A stretch of 64,000 bases of DNA from Arsenicicoccus cauae (GTDB taxonomy: Bacteria; Actinomycetota; Actinomycetes; Actinomycetales; Dermatophilaceae), in contig NZ_WLVL01000028.1 of the NCBI RefSeq assembly GCF_009707125.1, positions 62,001 to 126,000 of the forward strand, given 5' to 3'. A program made the position numbers and the translations under genes. The notes beneath the pieces were generated by a model, which was not told where the DNA came from, ran no database searches, and saw only the letters and a program-made list of their open reading frames with translations. This document shows positions 21,887 to 30,975 of this stretch, one piece after another (position 1 is the first letter of the stretch; each line of letters starts with the position of its first letter).

Positions 21887-22434
21887 CCCGACCCCTCATC
21901 CGGCCCGCCACCGTCGACGACATCCCGGCCCTGCACCGTCTCGTCCGCGACCTCGCGACCTACGAGCGCGAGCCGGACGCCGTCACCGCCACGCCCGAGG
22001 ACCTGCGCATCGCCCTCTTCCCCAGATCCGCCGACCCGGCCGTCCACGCGGACGTGGCCGAGGTCCACGGCGACGTGGTGGGGATGGCCGTGTGGTTCCT
22101 GACCTTCTCCACCTGGACCGGGCAGCACGGCATCTGGCTGGAGGACCTCTACGTCGAGCCGGAGCACCGCGGCCGTGGGCTGGGCCGCCGGCTCCTGGAG
22201 GGCCTGGCCGCCCGCGCCGTCGAGCGTGGCGGCACCCGCGTCGAGTGGACCGTCCTGGACTGGAACGCCCCCGCCATCCGCTTCTACCGCTCTCTTGGCG
22301 CCGAGCCGCTCGAGCAGTGGCGCACCCAGCGGCTGCACGGCGACGCCCTCGCCCGGGTGGCCCGCCGGGCCCGGGAAGCCTCGGAAGTCTCGGAGATCTC
22401 GGAGATCTCGGAGATTTCCGAGGCCGGCTCGTGA
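21883..22434 (+). CDS. GNAT acetyltransferase resembling diamine/thialysine acetyltransferases, with SEI-repeat tail
   Basis: 183 aa from GTG 21883. The sequence IRPATVDDIPALHRLVRDLA, then WLEDLYVEPEHRGRGLGRRL (acetyl-CoA loop, about 86-105) and VLDWNAPAIRFYRSLGAEPL is the pattern of SSAT/thialysine-type enzymes that acetylate polyamines or related amines. The C-terminus ends in the low-complexity tail SEVSEISEISEISEAGS, encoded by a 9-base tandem repeat at about 22380-22425. Copy number may vary between strains. It overlaps both neighbours by four bases. Confidence 0.85.
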   Translation: MTRPLIRPATVDDIPALHRLVRDLATYEREPDAVTATPEDLRIALFPRSADPAVHADVAEVHGDVVGMAVWFLTFSTWTGQHGIWLEDLYVEPEHRGRGLGRRLLEGLAARAVERGGTRVEWTVLDWNAPAIRFYRSLGAEPLEQWRTQRLHGDALARVARRAREASEVSEISEISEISEAGS

Positions 22435-23093
22435 GCCTCGACCAGCTGCTCCTGTCGATCCCGCCGCTCGCGGTGTACCTCGTCGTCGCCCTCGTCGTCA
22501 TGGTCGAGTCCATGGGGGTCCCCCTCCCCGGCGAGGTCACCCTCGTCGCGGCCGCGATCCTCTCGTCCCGCCACCAGCTCGACGTCAGCCATCTGTGGGT
22601 CGCCGTCGCCGGCACGGCCGGTGCCGTCGTGGGCGACTCGATCGGCTACGGCGTCGGTCACCACGTCGGGCGCCGGCTGCTGGTCTGGCTGCGGCACCGG
22701 TTCTCGCGGCACTTCGGTGCCAAGGAGATCGCCTACGCCGAGGCCGTCTTCACCCGGCACGGGGTGTGGGCGGTGTTCTTCGGCCGCTTCGTGGCGCTCC
22801 TGCGGATCTTTGCCGGTCCGCTGTCGGGCGTCCTGCGCCTGCCCTACCACCGCTTCCTGCCGGCCAACGCCCTGGGCGGCGCGACGTGGGCCTTCGCCAC
22901 GACCTACGGCATCTACGTCCTCGGCACGGTCGCCGAGCAATGGCTCAAGGCCTTCGCCTGGGCCGGGCTCGCCGCCTTCGTGGTCGGCAGTCTGCTCGCC
23001 TCGACGCTGCTCGGTCGCCGCGTGCGTCGCGCCGTGGACCACTTCGCGGAGCACCACCCGAAGGCCGTGGCGGCCGTGGAGGCCGAGGGCTGA
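22431..23093 (+). CDS. DedA family membrane protein
   Basis: 220 aa from GTG 22431. About five membrane spans. ESMGVPLPGEV near residues 23-33 is the DedA E-x-x-x-P-x-P-G-E motif. GYGVGHHVGRR and FTRHGVWAVFFGRFVALLRI (F/Y-G-R-F-x-P/A-x-x-R region) are the other conserved DedA segments. Family members act in membrane lipid (undecaprenyl-phosphate or phospholipid) recycling and proton-dependent homeostasis. This is the last gene of the three-gene operon and is followed by a strong hairpin. Confidence 0.92.
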   Translation: MSLDQLLLSIPPLAVYLVVALVVMVESMGVPLPGEVTLVAAAILSSRHQLDVSHLWVAVAGTAGAVVGDSIGYGVGHHVGRRLLVWLRHRFSRHFGAKEIAYAEAVFTRHGVWAVFFGRFVALLRIFAGPLSGVLRLPYHRFLPANALGGATWAFATTYGIYVLGTVAEQWLKAFAWAGLAAFVVGSLLASTLLGRRVRRAVDHFAEHHPKAVAAVEAEG

Positions 23094-23143
23094 GCCGGGC
23101 CGCGTGACCGGCGGCCGGGCTAAGATCCCGACCCAGTATGACG

Positions 23144-23189
23144 GACGGCCCGGCCTCCTCGCAGATCACCGCGAGGAGGCCGGGCCGTC
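23144..23189. terminator. Strong bidirectional terminator hairpin
   Basis: A perfect 19-bp stem (GACGGCCCGGCCTCCTCGC, 23144-23162, with its complement 23171-23189) and an 8-base loop lie between converging genes. A GTATGCCG motif on the minus strand touches the right foot (23189-23196). Confidence 0.9.
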
Positions 23190-23228
23190 GGCATACGGGC
23201 CGTGACCGGGACGGGTCACCCGGTCCGA

Positions 23229-23567
23229 TCAGTGGGGCAGGGTGTAGGCCACGACCAGGTTGACCACGACGAGGGCGGCGGCCGCGTGCAGCAGGGCCGG
23301 CGCGGCGACGCCACGGCGACCCCGAGCGTGCGAGATCTCGGTGAGCGCGAGGACGCCCAGCATCACCAGCAGCTTGATGCCGATGAACATGTGGGGTGCG
23401 TCGCCCTCCATCTCCTCGAGGACGACGAGCGCCAGCCCGGAGAGGAGCTGCAGGCGGGCGCCCCAGGCCATGAGCTTCGTGGCGGCGCCGGGCTCGATGC
23501 TCTGGACGTAGCCGAAGACGAGCACGGCGAGCGTGAGGTAGTGCAGGACGAGGAAGGCGATGGTCAT
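23229..23567 (-). CDS. Small four-span membrane protein
   Basis: 112 aa with four hydrophobic segments and a compact TLPH C-terminus. Start ATG 23567 (MTIAFLVLHYLTLAVLVFGY). No catalytic motif is visible and the family is not certain. It follows the prepilin peptidase gene by 23 bases on the same strand and is likely cotranscribed. It ends near the hairpin 23144-23189. Confidence 0.65.
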   Translation of the reverse strand: MTIAFLVLHYLTLAVLVFGYVQSIEPGAATKLMAWGARLQLLSGLALVVLEEMEGDAPHMFIGIKLLVMLGVLALTEISHARGRRGVAAPALLHAAAALVVVNLVVAYTLPH

Positions 23568-23590
23568 GACGCGGAGTCTACGGCGACACC

Positions 23591-24244
23591 TCACCCGACG
23601 AGGACGCCCAGCAGCGAGCCCAGCATCAGCGGCGGCCCGAGGGCCAGGTGGTCCCGCCGGCCCGCCCGGCGCGTCACGAGCAGGGCGGCAGCGGCCACCC
23701 CGCCCAGCGCGAAGCCCGCCCACAGCCCCAGCAGCACCTGCGACCAGCCGAGCTGGGCGAGCACCGCCGCCAGCAGGCCGGCGAGCTTGACGTCCCCGAG
23801 CCCGAGACCCTGGCGCGGGGCGGTCAGCCAGAGCAGCGCGCCCACCGCGAGCACGACCGCGCACGCCGCCACGGACCGCAGCAGCGACGCACCGTCACCG
23901 GTGATCACGGCGACGGCCGACAGCGCGACGGCCAGGACGGGATACAGGGGCAGCTGCACCGCGTCGGGGAGCCGATGGACGTCCAGGTCGATCGCGGCGA
24001 GCGCCACCATGAGCCAGGCGAGGGGCACGACCACGACCGCGAGCGGGGCACGGTCGTGCGCGCACAGCTGCCACCACGCGAGGGCCGGCAGCACCGCGGC
24101 GACGGGCCGCACCCAACGAGGAGCTCCCCGCCGCCGGACCACGTCCCCGTCACGCCGGTAGGCGCCCGACGCGAGCCAGCCGCGCAGGTAGTGCCCCACG
24201 GTCAGGCCCAGCAGCGCGACGACCACGCTCGTGGCCCACGGCAT
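23591..24244 (-). CDS. Prepilin peptidase (A24 family)
   Basis: 217 aa, polytopic. The two catalytic aspartates of aspartyl prepilin peptidases are visible in AAIDLDVHRLPD (near residue 87) and GLGDVKLAGLL (near 150, the GxGD motif). The N-terminal methyltransferase domain of the classical PilD is absent, as in short TadV/PppA-type peptidases. It processes type IV pilin or Flp/Tad pilin precursors at the membrane. No pilin or secretion ATPase gene lies in the window. ATG 24244 is preceded by GGGAGGG. Confidence 0.88.
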   Translation of the reverse strand: MPWATSVVVALLGLTVGHYLRGWLASGAYRRDGDVVRRRGAPRWVRPVAAVLPALAWWQLCAHDRAPLAVVVVPLAWLMVALAAIDLDVHRLPDAVQLPLYPVLAVALSAVAVITGDGASLLRSVAACAVVLAVGALLWLTAPRQGLGLGDVKLAGLLAAVLAQLGWSQVLLGLWAGFALGGVAAAALLVTRRAGRRDHLALGPPLMLGSLLGVLVG

Positions 24245-24373
24245 CGCACCCTCCCCACCTCGACGGTCACGCCTCCTGACGTCCGCCTCACGCTAGGCCA
24301 GCTGCTCACCGGCCTGCGTCGCGTCGTCCACAGGCGGTTTCGCCGTTACCCCGTGGGCGTCGACGGCGTCTCG

Positions 24374-24387
24374 TTATCCTGGAGCGG
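24374..24387 (+). promoter_or_regulatory. -10 candidate and ribosome site of the exopolysaccharide operon
   Basis: TTATCC (24374-24379) is followed directly by TGGAGCGG and ATG 24388. The hexamer lies in the short AT-richer divergent gap with the prepilin peptidase gene. If used, the leader would be very short. Confidence 0.35.
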
Positions 24388-25632
24388 ATGCCCCCACGCC
24401 AGGTCCAGCCCGTCCCGTCCCCTCCCCGGAGGTCGTCCCCCGTGCCGCCGTCCTCCCGTCGCCGCATCATGCTGGTCGAGCTCCCGCCGGCGGGCGGCCT
24501 CTTCCAGTTCGCCGTGCAGCTGGGCGAGGGCCTGGCTCGACGCGGGCAGTCGGTGCGCGTCGTGACCGGCCCCTCCCCCGAGCTGGCCTCCCGCGAGCAG
24601 GGCTGCACGGTCGAGCCCATCCTGCCGACCTGGCACCCCACCGCCGGCGCCGACGTCCCCGAGCTGTGGCGCAAGGCGCGCCGCGTCGTCCGGGCCGGGC
24701 AGCACCACGCCGCGTGGGTGCGTCTCCTGCTCGAGATCCGTCGCAGCCGCCCCGACCTGGTCCTCTGGTCCGCGTGGCGCTTCCCCGTCGACGGGTGGGG
24801 CGTCGTCGCGGCCCGCCGCCTCGCGCCGTGGGCAACCCTCGGCATCGTGGCGCACGAGCCCCGCCCGCTGGTCGAGCAACCCGGCCAGGACGGGCTCTAC
24901 AACGACAGCGGCCCCACCTACCAAGCCCTGCGCGCGGCCTACGGCACCGTCGACGTCGTGTACGTCCTCGGCGAGCGCGCCCGCCAGGTGATCCTCGAGA
25001 CCTGGCCCGTCACCGGCCCGGTCCACGTCATCCCGCACGGCGACGAGGACGTCTTTCGCACCGGCGCACCGACCAGCGCCGGCTCGACCGCCCCTCACCT
25101 GGTGTTCTTCGGCACCGTGACCGGCTACAAGGGCCTCGACGACGTCCTCGCGGTCTGGCCGCGGGTGCGCGAGCAGGTCCCCGACGCGACCTTCACCATC
25201 GCCGGGTCGATCAGCGCCGACGTCGACGCCGACGCCCTGCGCCGACGCGTGGCCGCCCTCCCCGGCGTGGAGCTGCGCGACGGCTACGTCGCCGTCGAGG
25301 ACGTCCCGGGGATCCTGGCGCGGGCGCGGGCGGTGGTCCTCCCCTACCGCCGGGCCAGCCAGAGCGGCGTCGCGCACCTCGCGCACACCTTCGCGCGCCC
25401 GGCGGTCGCGACGGCGGTGGGCGACATACCGGCCGTGGTCCAGGACGGTCGGACCGGCGTCGTCGTCCCGCCCGACGACCCCGACCGGCTCGCCGACGGC
25501 ATCGTCACCCTGCTGCGCGACCCCGACCTCGCGGCCCGGTTGGGCGACGCGGGCCGGGCCGGCCTCGCGAGCGGCGCCTCGTGGGACGACGTCGCCGCCG
25601 CCCTGCTCGACGGCCTCCCGGACGCCCCATGA
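24388..25632 (+). CDS. GT-B glycosyltransferase (GT4-like), first gene of polysaccharide locus
   Basis: 414 aa. A proline/arginine-rich N-terminal ~25 residues precede a GT-B fold. IPHGDEDVFR near residue 215, FFGTVTGYKGLDDVLAVWP at the domain junction, VLPYRRASQSGVAHLAH (in place of the common E-x7-E loop) and GRTGVVVPPDDPDRLA match GT4 retaining transferases. It should add a sugar from a nucleotide donor to a lipid-linked intermediate; donor and acceptor cannot be told. Its stop overlaps the flippase start (ATGA), the first of four coupled overlaps in this operon. Confidence 0.88.
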   Translation: MPPRQVQPVPSPPRRSSPVPPSSRRRIMLVELPPAGGLFQFAVQLGEGLARRGQSVRVVTGPSPELASREQGCTVEPILPTWHPTAGADVPELWRKARRVVRAGQHHAAWVRLLLEIRRSRPDLVLWSAWRFPVDGWGVVAARRLAPWATLGIVAHEPRPLVEQPGQDGLYNDSGPTYQALRAAYGTVDVVYVLGERARQVILETWPVTGPVHVIPHGDEDVFRTGAPTSAGSTAPHLVFFGTVTGYKGLDDVLAVWPRVREQVPDATFTIAGSISADVDADALRRRVAALPGVELRDGYVAVEDVPGILARARAVVLPYRRASQSGVAHLAHTFARPAVATAVGDIPAVVQDGRTGVVVPPDDPDRLADGIVTLLRDPDLAARLGDAGRAGLASGASWDDVAAALLDGLPDAP

Positions 25633-27188
25633 GCGAGCACGTCACCGACGAGCACCACCCGCCGCCAGAGGAGGAGGCGCGCTCCACGCCCACCGGTCGC
25701 GTCGGCACCAGCACGGTCTGGAACGTCCTGCAGTACGGCGGCAGCAAGCTCGTCACCTTCGTCTCCACCGTCGTCCTCGCGCGTCTGCTGGCCCCGGAGG
25801 CCTTCGGCCTCGTGGCCCTGGCGCTGCTCGCCATCAACATCTTCGACCGGCTCAAGGACCTCGGGGTCGGCACGGCGCTCGTGCAGCACTCCGGGTCGTG
25901 GCGCCGGATCGCGCCCACCGGGGCCACGCTCACGCTGGTCCTCGCGCTGGGGTTCGGCCTCCTGTGCCTCGTCACCGCCCCGTGGCTCGCCGCCCTGCTC
26001 GGCAACGACGCCCTGGTCCCGCTGATCCAGGCCCTGTCGGTGTCCATGCTGCTGCAGGGCCTCGCCGTCTTTCCCGACGCCGCCCTGCGCCGCCACCTGG
26101 CGTTCAAGGAGCGCACGCTCCCCGAGCTCGGCGGCGCCGTGGTCAAGGCCATCGTCTCGATCGGGATGGCGCTGGCCGGGGCCGGGGCGTGGAGCCTGGT
26201 CTGGGGCCAGGTCGCGGCGACCGCGACGATGGCCGTCCTCTACTGGCTCGTCTACCTGCACCTGACCGGTCGGGCCCGTGTGCCGGGCGCGGAGCTCACC
26301 GCGTCTCCGCTCGCCGAGCCGGCGGACCGCCACCTCGGCTGGGACCGCCCGGTGGCCGGCGAGCTGCTCCGCTTCGGCGGGTCGTTGTCGCTGCTGGCGC
26401 TGCTGGCCCTGGTCATCGACAACCTCGACTACTTCAGCATCGGTCGGCGTCTCGGCGAGACCGAGCTGGGCTATTACACGATGGCCTTCCGGCTGCCCGA
26501 GCTCGTCGTCATCGGGGTGTGCATCGTCATCGGCCAGGTGCTGTTCAGCTCGTTCTCGCGGCTGCAGGACGACCGGGACGCGCTGCGCGAGCACTACCTG
26601 CGCGCCATCGCCGCCGTCGCCACCCTCACCGTGCCCGCCGGGCTCGGCCTGGCCGCCGCCGCCGGTCCCGTCGTCGACACGGTGTTCGGCGAGCAGTACG
26701 CCCCCTCCGAGCCGATCCTCGTCGTGCTCGGCTGCTACTCCGCGGTCTACGCGCTGGGCTTCCACTCCGGCGAGGTCTACAAGGCCACGGGGCACGCGGG
26801 CCTGCTCAACCGGCTGGCGATCGCCCAGGTCGCCGTCTTCGCGCCGGTCCTGTGGCTGGCCGCCGGGCGGTCGACCCTCGCGGTGGCCGTGGCCTTCCTC
26901 GCGTGCCACGTCGCGTTCACCCTGCTGCGCTTCGTCGTCACCGACCGCGTCATCGGCATCCCCCTCGGGGCCCAGCTGCGGGCCGTGGCCCCGGCCACCG
27001 TGAGCGCTCTGGTCATGGCGGGGGTGGTCACGCTGGTCGACCGGCTGGTCCCGCTGCCGCAACCCTTCGTCCTGCTCGTCCTCGAGGTGCTGGTCGGCGC
27101 GGTCGTCTACGTCGGCGCCCTCGCCCTCCTGGACCGTCAGGCCCTGCCCCGCGTCACCCGCATGCTGCGACCCGGAGGTGCCTCGTGA
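25629..27188 (+). CDS. Wzx-type polysaccharide flippase (MOP superfamily)
   Basis: 519 aa with 12-14 hydrophobic segments after a charged 25-residue N-terminus. WNVLQYGGSKLVTFVSTVVLARLL followed by APEAFGLVALA is the characteristic start of polysaccharide export proteins of the WzxC/MOP family. It should move undecaprenyl-linked repeat units across the membrane. It overlaps the genes on both sides by four bases. Confidence 0.92.
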   Translation: MSEHVTDEHHPPPEEEARSTPTGRVGTSTVWNVLQYGGSKLVTFVSTVVLARLLAPEAFGLVALALLAINIFDRLKDLGVGTALVQHSGSWRRIAPTGATLTLVLALGFGLLCLVTAPWLAALLGNDALVPLIQALSVSMLLQGLAVFPDAALRRHLAFKERTLPELGGAVVKAIVSIGMALAGAGAWSLVWGQVAATATMAVLYWLVYLHLTGRARVPGAELTASPLAEPADRHLGWDRPVAGELLRFGGSLSLLALLALVIDNLDYFSIGRRLGETELGYYTMAFRLPELVVIGVCIVIGQVLFSSFSRLQDDRDALREHYLRAIAAVATLTVPAGLGLAAAAGPVVDTVFGEQYAPSEPILVVLGCYSAVYALGFHSGEVYKATGHAGLLNRLAIAQVAVFAPVLWLAAGRSTLAVAVAFLACHVAFTLLRFVVTDRVIGIPLGAQLRAVAPATVSALVMAGVVTLVDRLVPLPQPFVLLVLEVLVGAVVYVGALALLDRQALPRVTRMLRPGGAS

Positions 27189-28339
27189 GAGTGCTGCACG
27201 TCCTCGACTCCTTCAGCTTCGGCGGGGCGGAGAACCTCGTCGTCGAGCTGGCCCGGCACGCCGCCGCCGACCCGGGCGCCGACCTGGACCTGGCGGTGGC
27301 CAGCCTCGGTCCGCGCGGGCGCGAGGGCAAGGACGCCATGCTCGGTCGCCTCCAGGCCGTGGGGCTCGCGCCGACCTACCTCGGGGTGCGCCGCCTGCTG
27401 GACCCGCTCGGCGTGCTGCGGCTGGCCCGGACCCTGCGCGCCGGCAGCGCCGAGGTCGTCCACGCCCACCTCGGCTACTCCGCGACGCTCGTGCCGCTCG
27501 CCGCCCGCCTGGCCGGGGTCCCCTGCGTCGCGACGCTGCACCTCGAGCCGCAGCTCGGGTCCCGCGCCGACCGGGTCAAGGAGGCCCTCTCGGTCCTCGT
27601 CCCCGCCCGCCTCGGCCGCCTCGTCCTCGTCTCCCAGGCGGCGTATGACGGCTACGCCCGCCACTACGGCCCGGCCACGGCCAGCTGGCGGTGCATCCCC
27701 AACGGCATCGACGTGGACCGCTGGACCACCGCACGGCGACGGCTCCCCCAGGACGTGCCGGTCCCCGACGGGGCGCCGGTCTGGGCGGTCGTCGCGGCCC
27801 TGCGCGAGCCCAAGGGTCACGTGCCGCTGGTCCAGGCCTGGGCCCGGGTCGTCGAGGACCATCCCGACGCCCACCTGCTCGTCGTGGGCGAGGGCCCGCA
27901 CCGGTCGGCGCTCGAGATGCGCGTCCACGAGCTCGGGCTCGGGCGTCGCGTCCACCTGCTCGGACGTCGCGAGGACGTGCCGGACCTGCTGGCCGGGGTC
28001 GACGGGGTCGTCTCCGCGTCCTTCACGGAGGCGCTGCCCACCGCCCTCGTGGAGGCCGCCGCCTGCGGGCTCCCCGTGGTCGCCACCGACGCCGGCGGCA
28101 CCCGCGACGTCGTCCTCGACGGCGTCACCGGCCGCGTCGTACCGGTGGGTGACGTGACCGCGCTCGCAACCGAGCTGTCCCGGCTGCTGTCCGACCCGCG
28201 CACCCGCGCCGCCTACGGCGCGGCCGCGCGCCGCCGCGCGGAGCAGGTCTTCTCCATGCAGGCCTGGACCCGCGCCCTGCACGACCTCTACGCCGAGCTC
28301 GTCGTCCCGTCCGGCACGGACCCCAAGGAGACCGCATGA
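27185..28339 (+). CDS. GT4 glycosyltransferase with GGAEN motif
   Basis: 384 aa from GTG 27185. The N-terminal VLHVLDSFSFGGAENLVVEL carries the GGAEN acceptor-side motif of GT4 enzymes. PNGIDVDRW near residue 178, then LREPKGH, VVGEGPHRSALE, and SFTEALPTALVEAAACG (E-x7-E) mark the nucleotide-sugar domain. It is the intact counterpart of the N-terminal half of the frameshifted transferase at 30.9 kb, which is useful for reading that defect. Confidence 0.92.
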   Translation: MRVLHVLDSFSFGGAENLVVELARHAAADPGADLDLAVASLGPRGREGKDAMLGRLQAVGLAPTYLGVRRLLDPLGVLRLARTLRAGSAEVVHAHLGYSATLVPLAARLAGVPCVATLHLEPQLGSRADRVKEALSVLVPARLGRLVLVSQAAYDGYARHYGPATASWRCIPNGIDVDRWTTARRRLPQDVPVPDGAPVWAVVAALREPKGHVPLVQAWARVVEDHPDAHLLVVGEGPHRSALEMRVHELGLGRRVHLLGRREDVPDLLAGVDGVVSASFTEALPTALVEAAACGLPVVATDAGGTRDVVLDGVTGRVVPVGDVTALATELSRLLSDPRTRAAYGAAARRRAEQVFSMQAWTRALHDLYAELVVPSGTDPKETA

Positions 28340-28899
28340 CCACCGACACCCCCAACGGCCGCGGGATCGGACGCCTGCTGCCCGCCGTCGTCGCGGGCCT
28401 GGTCGCCGCCCTTCTGGTGGGTGGCTTCCTGCTGTCGCGGCCGCGCACCTACACCTCCACGATGGACGTGGTCGTCGTGCCGCAGAAGGTCGCCAGCGCC
28501 AACGACAGCGCCGCGCTCTTCGACAGCCTGAGCCGCGGCCAGGTCATCGCCACCGCCGCCGAGATGTACTCCCAGGAGCGGTGGCTCCCCGACGGCTCGA
28601 CGGTCGAGGTCACCGCGGGCAACGTGGCGCCGAGCGCCGTCGTCACCGTCCGGTCCGCGGGCAGCGACGCCGGCCAGGTGACGTCCGCGCTGGAGCGGGT
28701 CGTGTCCACCGCAACCCCCGAGATCGGCAAGGTGCTTGCGCCCTACACCGTCACCCCCCTCAGCACCGAGCCCTCGACTCCCGAGGCGGGGGGCTTGTCC
28801 ACACCGCTCAAGCTCGTGCTGGCGCTGCTCGCCGGGCTGCTGACCGCCATCCTCGCGGCGGGGGCCGGCTCGACCCTCGACCGACGGAGGTCGCGATGA
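28336..28899 (+). CDS. Wzz-like chain-length/export modulator
   Basis: 187 aa. A transmembrane segment at about residues 15-34, an extracytoplasmic domain of ~115 residues opening RPRTYTSTMDVVVVPQ, and a second span at about 155-178 followed by RRR give the Wzz/Wzc-N topology. There is no tyrosine kinase domain. It should set chain length of the polymer made by this locus. It overlaps the preceding transferase by ATGA. Confidence 0.8.
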   Translation: MTTDTPNGRGIGRLLPAVVAGLVAALLVGGFLLSRPRTYTSTMDVVVVPQKVASANDSAALFDSLSRGQVIATAAEMYSQERWLPDGSTVEVTAGNVAPSAVVTVRSAGSDAGQVTSALERVVSTATPEIGKVLAPYTVTPLSTEPSTPEAGGLSTPLKLVLALLAGLLTAILAAGAGSTLDRRRSR

Positions 28900-28943
28900 C
28901 GACAACTGACCAGTCGGCGGTAGCCGAGCACCCACGAACCTGA
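28896..28943 (+). other. 15-codon mini-ORF between wzz-like and ligase genes
   Basis: An ATG overlapping the preceding stop (ATGA) opens a 15-codon frame, MTTTDQSAVAEHPRT, that stops seven bases before the ligase ATG. It could keep ribosomes coupled across the gap, or be the remnant of a deleted gene. There is no evidence for a stable product. Confidence 0.3.
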
Positions 28944-28949
28944 CACGAC

Positions 28950-30902
28950 ATGACCCCCGCCACCCTCGAGCGCTCCCGCAGCGCGGACGTCGACCGGCCG
29001 CGAGCCGCGCTGCCGTCGTCCTCCCTCGCGACGCTGCTGCTCGCCGGGATGGTCGCGGTGGAGTTCTCCGGCACGTCCGGGGTGCTCGAGGGGCGGGTGC
29101 CCGTGTCGCCCTTCCTCGCCCTGCTCGCCCTGGGCCTGCTCGTCGTGGTCGGGCGATGCCTCGTCCAGCGCGTGGCGGTCCCCTGGGCCACGGTGGGCGC
29201 CGTCTCGGCATACGTGCTGGCCACGGCCCTGGCCAGCCAGCTGGCCGACCTCGACGGCGTGGCCTTCCTGCGGACCGGGGTGGAGCCCGACTGGGGATCG
29301 GCGGCGGTCCTTGGGGTGGTCAAGGAGCTGGTCTTCGTCGTGGTCGTGTGCCTGCTCGCGAGCGGCCTGCGCCGCTGGTGGCTCGTGGCCGCGGCGATGG
29401 TGCTGCCGATGGCGGCGATCTGCCTGCTGGGCGCCGCCAACGAGTGGCTGCTCGGCAACACCGCGACCTTCGGCGGCTTCGAGACCGTCACGACGGCCGA
29501 GGGGGTGGGTGTCGTGACCAAGCGGCACGCCGGCCCGCTGCCCGACGCGAACTTCTGGGGACGCTTCCTGGTCCTCGGCCTGCCGTTCGCGCTGGCGCTG
29601 GTCCAGGAGTGCCTGCAGCGCGGTCGACGCCTGGTCGCCCTCGTGCCCCTCGGCAGCATCGGCGCGCTGCTCGTCGGCGTCTACCTCACCGGCTCCCGCG
29701 GGACCATGCTCGCCGCCCTGCTCGGCGCCGGCCTCTACCTCGTGCTGTGCGGGCTGGACCGCAAGGTGCTCGCCGGCGGCGCCGTGGTCGTGGTGCCCCT
29801 GCTGCTCGTGCTGCCCGGCGTCGGCAGCCGCCTCGTGTCGATGCTCGGGATCGCCGAGTCCGGCCAGCTCGCCGCGGTCGACGGGTCGGTGCGCGAGCGC
29901 ATCGCCACCCAGACCGTCGCGACCAAGATGATCCAGGACAACCCGGTGACCGGCGTCGGTCCCGGCGGCTACTTCGCCCGCTTCCCGGACTACGCGTCCG
30001 CGACCGACCTGCACCTCGAGCGCATCGTCGCCCCGCACAACCTCTACCTCGGGCTCTGGGCCGAGATCGGCCTCGTCGGCCTGCTCGCCTTCCTCTCGAT
30101 CATCGCCGTGGCGCTGTGGCAGGCGGGCTGGGTGCTGCGAGCCCTGCCGTCGCTGCCCAGCCCGGACGTCGCGCGGCTGCGTCCCTACGCCGCCGCCTGC
30201 GTCGCCGGGATCCTCGCCTGGTGCGCCGCGAGCGCCTTCCTGCACCTCACCTACGCGCGCGTCGTCTACCTCGTGGTCGGGCTCGCCGCCGCCCTCGCCA
30301 CCCAGGCCCGGGCCCTGGGTGCCCATCCGGTCCCCCGGCCGGTCCGGCACCGGCACCCCGCGTATGCCGTCCCCCTGGCCGCCGCCGGCGCCGCCCTCGC
30401 CGCGGTGGTGGTCACGCTCCTGCCGCAGCCCGGCCGGGCCTACGTCGTCGGCTACCTGGAGCCACAGTCCTCGAGCGCCTACCTGCTGTCGCTGCGCACC
30501 CGCGAGGTCACCGCACCCACGTACGCCGTGCTGACCTCGGTCGCGTCAGGTCGCTCCGTCGACGCCCAGGGCGACCCCGCGTCCGGCTTCGTCTCGGTCA
30601 CCGCCGAGGCCGAGACGCCGCAGCAGGCCGGCAGGCTCGCCACGAGCGCCACCGCCGCGGGGGACGCGGCCGTGCGCCGGGCCGGGCTGGACACGCTCTT
30701 TCGCACCCGCTGGGGCACGGTGACCACGTGGCGCGAGAGCCCGGGCCGCTCGGAGGTAGCCCTGGCCATGGCGGCCGGAGCCGGTCTCGGCGCGGCCCTG
30801 GCCCACACCCGCACGATGATCGCCGCGGCCCGTCCCCGTCGCCGTCGAGCCCCTCGAGCCCCTCGAGCCCCTCGATCCCTACGAGACCGGGAGGACCCAT
30901 GA
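28950..30902 (+). CDS. O-antigen ligase/polymerase family protein with C-terminal extension
   Basis: 650 aa. About ten to twelve hydrophobic segments fill residues 20-460. The signature loop GVGPGGYFARFP and then PHNLYLGLWAEIGLVGLLA (about residues 335-375) is the Wzy_C/WaaL motif with its conserved His. After the membrane part there is a ~130-residue extracytoplasmic region and a final span (about 600-620), reminiscent of a Wzz-like module, then a basic RAPRAPRAPRSL tail encoded by a 9-base tandem repeat. It probably polymerises or ligates the repeat units. Its stop overlaps the next start (ATGA). Confidence 0.85.
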   Translation: MTPATLERSRSADVDRPRAALPSSSLATLLLAGMVAVEFSGTSGVLEGRVPVSPFLALLALGLLVVVGRCLVQRVAVPWATVGAVSAYVLATALASQLADLDGVAFLRTGVEPDWGSAAVLGVVKELVFVVVVCLLASGLRRWWLVAAAMVLPMAAICLLGAANEWLLGNTATFGGFETVTTAEGVGVVTKRHAGPLPDANFWGRFLVLGLPFALALVQECLQRGRRLVALVPLGSIGALLVGVYLTGSRGTMLAALLGAGLYLVLCGLDRKVLAGGAVVVVPLLLVLPGVGSRLVSMLGIAESGQLAAVDGSVRERIATQTVATKMIQDNPVTGVGPGGYFARFPDYASATDLHLERIVAPHNLYLGLWAEIGLVGLLAFLSIIAVALWQAGWVLRALPSLPSPDVARLRPYAAACVAGILAWCAASAFLHLTYARVVYLVVGLAAALATQARALGAHPVPRPVRHRHPAYAVPLAAAGAALAAVVVTLLPQPGRAYVVGYLEPQSSSAYLLSLRTREVTAPTYAVLTSVASGRSVDAQGDPASGFVSVTAEAETPQQAGRLATSATAAGDAAVRRAGLDTLFRTRWGTVTTWRESPGRSEVALAMAAGAGLGAALAHTRTMIAAARPRRRRAPRAPRAPRSLRDREDP

Positions 30903-30975
30903 TTCCCAAGCCCGCCGACGCCCCCACGACCGTCGTGCACGTCATCCACTCCCTCGGCGCAGGAGGCGCGAGAAC
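30899..30975 (+). pseudogene. Out-of-frame true N-terminus of the two-domain glycosyltransferase
   Basis: ATG 30899 overlaps the ligase stop and reads MIPKPADAPTTVVHVIHSLGAGGA, then leaves frame. The sequence GGCGCGAGAACGTG should read GCG-GAG-AAC to give the family motif GGAEN, so one G is missing near 30970. Inserting one base joins this segment to the downstream frame and gives 815 codons plus stop. It is either a real mutation or a sequencing error in a GC-rich run. Confidence 0.8.

Noticed and set aside
24666-27188. Alternative plus-strand frame overlapping glycosyltransferase and flippase
   Set aside because: Only its 3' part (from 25629) is the flippase; the upstream portion is a shadow of the first transferase.
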